A program made the position numbers and the translations under genes. Positions 19,098 to 25,000 of a stretch of 25,000 nucleotides of DNA are shown here, piece by piece. The notes beneath the pieces were generated by a model. That model did not search any database. It saw nothing but the letters and a program-made list of their open reading frames with translations, and was not told the DNA's origin. The DNA comes from Bigelowiella natans CCMP2755. Its lineage: Eukaryota > Cercozoa > Chlorarachniophyceae. Each line of letters opens with the position of its first letter. Within the stretch, counting starts at the first letter, position 1. The stretch spans positions 15,001-40,000 of the forward strand of contig ADNK01002607.1 of the NCBI GenBank assembly GCA_000320545.1, read 5' to 3'.

Positions 19098-20312
19098 GGT
19101 AGAGGTGGCGGTTGGGATCTGATGCAGTGCGCCACGATAAGAACACGGTCTCTAGATTTTGACACATGAGACACAGATGAGTCGTTGTCGCTTCAGCTCA
19201 TTTTGTTAGATTTGCAGTTGCTTTTAAAGTGATCTGTGCTTTTAACATCTGAACATGTGGCAGGCCTGAACGGAAGGCCTTCTGCTTCGCACGTGCGGAT
19301 GTGTGAACACAGTGCAGCAGCTCCAACTACCGAATACAAGGCCCATCCAATTTTTCCTGCGACATGGGGAAGTTTATGTCGCAGGAAAAGAACGAATTAT
19401 CTCTCTCACGTTGATTCGGTACTGTGTCGTTAGGCAAAAATTAGCACGGATCTACTCGTATTTTTTTGGGAAGAGCTCTTTCTCGGCGAAAAGAAGGGGT
19501 ACTGCCGAATTCTAACACGGAATCAAAGGGTAAATGTTGATAAAGTGAATGCAAACTAATGTGGGAGCCTAAGATAGGCAATACAGTAATAAAAAAAAAT
19601 ATTCCAACGCATTATTTGCACTTACGACATCAACAATAATGTGAAAAGTATGAAATTAGACTCCATCTCCTGTATTATAATATTTCGCTGCCTAAAAGGA
19701 TGGCTTGACCAATATTGTAATACTATACTTCACAGAATCGTATTTTTCGCCTGCGAAATCTACGTATAATATTGTAGACGACTTACTTAATTCTAAGACG
19801 TATGGTATGAATACAAGCATATTTATCTAAGCATCTTTCCCTAGTCAGCATATTGAGGTGAAAGGCCTGAGGATTAAATTCTCTGCCTCGCCCTCCCCCT
19901 ACCCTTAAACAATACAGCCGAAACGAAGGGCCGATTCCATTGATTGCTTTCCCAACTTTATCATTGGTAAATTAGTGATTGCATTAAGTAGTCTTTTTAA
20001 TTCCGAGCTCTTCTCGGTGGAACTGGGGAAGGAGGGGTCAAAACAAGTCAGTATTCGTTGTCCTCGAGTACGGCTGAATTTCGTCCATGCCATACACTTG
20101 GATATTCGTCTTTGAATTCATGTTTTTGGAAGGAATAAAATTAATTCTTTTTGTCATATTCCTTTTGTACTCGCGGGAAGGCCAGATTCGGCTTTTCATG
20201 GTTGCATGTGTCAATCTCGATCTCCATGATCCGGCGTAAATTTGAAACTCTGTTCAGGAAACTTGGTATAGCTAGCACCGTAGTAGCTGTGAGGCTTCAT
20301 CCCTCGGTCTAA
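19098..20312. promoter_or_regulatory. Divergent intergenic region between the VOC gene and SNF1
   Basis: This 1.2-kb stretch separates two genes read outward and must hold both promoters. I see no TATA-box I would defend. Visible structure is the 14-bp hairpin at 19352-19389, an AAGGCCTT palindrome near 19273, and AT-rich sequence at 19540-19830. Open frames here have no recognisable domain. Confidence 0.5.
19352..19389. repeat. Perfect 14-bp inverted repeat with 10-nt loop
   Basis: TTTTCCTGCGACAT (19352-19365) and its exact complement ATGTCGCAGGAAAA (19376-19389) flank the loop ggggaagttt. A second, outer inverted pair, TACCGAAT near 19329 and ATTCGGTA near 19414, brackets it. The structure lies upstream of both divergent genes. 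Confidence 0.9.
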
Positions 20313-24134
<3,822 letters not shown>

Positions 24135-24359
24135 AGACAGACAAGATGTTCAAGACAGGAAGAACAGTCCACTTCTCGTGTATAGTTTTTGTTTGGTGTA
24201 AAGTGCCAATGCATGCAGCAGATAGCCGGAAGCATAATCCATCCCCGCTGAACACCACGAGTAAGTGTGCGTCATATATGTATATATGCCACTGTAATAC
24301 TGTAACGATGTAACACAAGGTGGAGCAACGATTGATATAACCACAGAGAGATGATTCGC

Positions 24360-25000
24360 TTAATTGTGTACGCTTTAGCTAGTACGCATGGATAATGTTT
24401 AATAAGTATCGTAAATGAGCATGTAGCGCGTAACGCGCCAGTTGCATGCACAGCTAGTATGTACTAGACAGTCTGTGCGCAACAAAGGTGGTGCACAATG
24501 ACTAGATGAGATGGATGGCAGCGCAGCTGGTCATCTGCTTCTTTCTAGCATTAGCAACTTCATCTAGCTAGCTAGCTAGCTAGCTGTGACCTGCAACACA
24601 TGCAAGTCTGCTCTAGTGCTAGCTAGATCTAGTGCCCGAAGCATCGCAAAGAGCTCAGAGCCATGCCAGCATGCTGGCACAGCATGGATCGACAGCGTGC
24701 ATGCTAGCATGTGGCGTGGATAGCATGCACGTGCCTGCAACATCGACATGAAACTAGAAATTCGAGGCACTGCTAGACTGCATTTCTTGCATTGCAAGTG
24801 TCTTGCCACACTTTGGAAATGTGGTTTTTCATCATTGTTCATTGATCCATCTAGCTCAACACGCATCCGCGCACATTCTGGCATTGCTAGCTAGCTAGAT
24901 CACTAGATTGGCGGACATGTCTAGATGTGTCTAGCTCGAGGCAATGCATTTCGTGCATTGCAAGTGCCTTGCCACACTTTGGGAACGTTGTTCTTCATTG
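24360..25000. repeat. CTAG-dense island 4 (runs off the window)
   Basis: About 24 CTAG tetramers in 640 nt, including five overlapping copies near 24562-24584 and four near 24886-24899, with many GCATGC and TGCTAGCATG palindromes. It starts about 225 nt after the SNF1 stop codon and continues to the window edge. A minus-strand 102-codon frame (24576-24884) shows no domain and is probably chance. Confidence 0.8.
24761..25000. repeat. Diverged direct repeat, ~65-75 nt unit
   Basis: A block at 24761-24836 recurs at 24935-25000. Both contain GAGGCA, then a GCATTTC word, then GCATTGCAAGTG, then CTTGCCACACTTTGG, then a T-rich TTCATCATTG or TTCTTCATTG end. The core of about 30 nt differs at only one or two positions, the flanks more. 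The second copy is cut by the window end, so more copies may follow. Confidence 0.8.

Overview
The window reads as nuclear DNA of an intron-rich unicellular eukaryote (protist or alga). The evidence is many short GT-AG introns (about 56-370 nt), standard-code exons with eukaryotic-type proteins (Seh1 nucleoporin, SNF1/AMPK alpha, acetyl-CoA synthetase with 19 exons), two internal-promoter tRNA genes, and very abundant microsatellites. I cannot assign a phylum from sequence alone. Exon models below were built by hand from splice sites, reading-frame phase and, where available, family knowledge. Every junction quoted is phase-consistent unless stated.

Layout, left to right: (1) ~1-2626 (+), a multi-exon gene of unknown function with an acidic/Ser-rich C-terminus. 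(2) 2.9-3.5 kb, an intergenic island packed with CTAG/GCTAGC. (3) 3672-4802 (-), an intronless Seh1-like WD40 nucleoporin. (4) 5011-5227 (+), two identical tRNA-Phe(GAA) genes. (5) ~5.25-7.0 kb (+), a multi-exon gene of unknown function with a possible signal peptide or anchor. (6) 7.0-9.1 kb, microsatellite-rich and mostly non-coding, with one weak minus-strand ORF. (7) 9126-16495 (+), acetyl-CoA synthetase, complete at about 693 aa. Its 1.77-kb first intron holds a second CTAG island; a possible alternative last exon lies at 16771-16831. (8) 17.16-18.35 kb, the largest CTAG island. (9) 18447-19097 (-), a two-exon VOC/PhnB-like protein. (10) 19.1-20.3 kb, a divergent intergenic region with a 14-bp hairpin. 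(11) 20313-24134 (+), a complete 16-exon SNF1/AMPK alpha kinase of about 596 aa with N-terminal kinase domain and C-terminal KA1-type region. (12) 24.36 kb to the end, a fourth CTAG island with a diverged direct repeat.

The genes do not form an operon-like unit. Acetyl-CoA synthetase (acetate activation) and SNF1/AMPK (energy sensing that regulates carbon and lipid metabolism) are related in metabolism, but their proximity is probably incidental. The strongest unexplained signal is the set of four CTAG-dense islands at roughly 7-kb spacing. At least two of them lie between convergent gene 3' ends.
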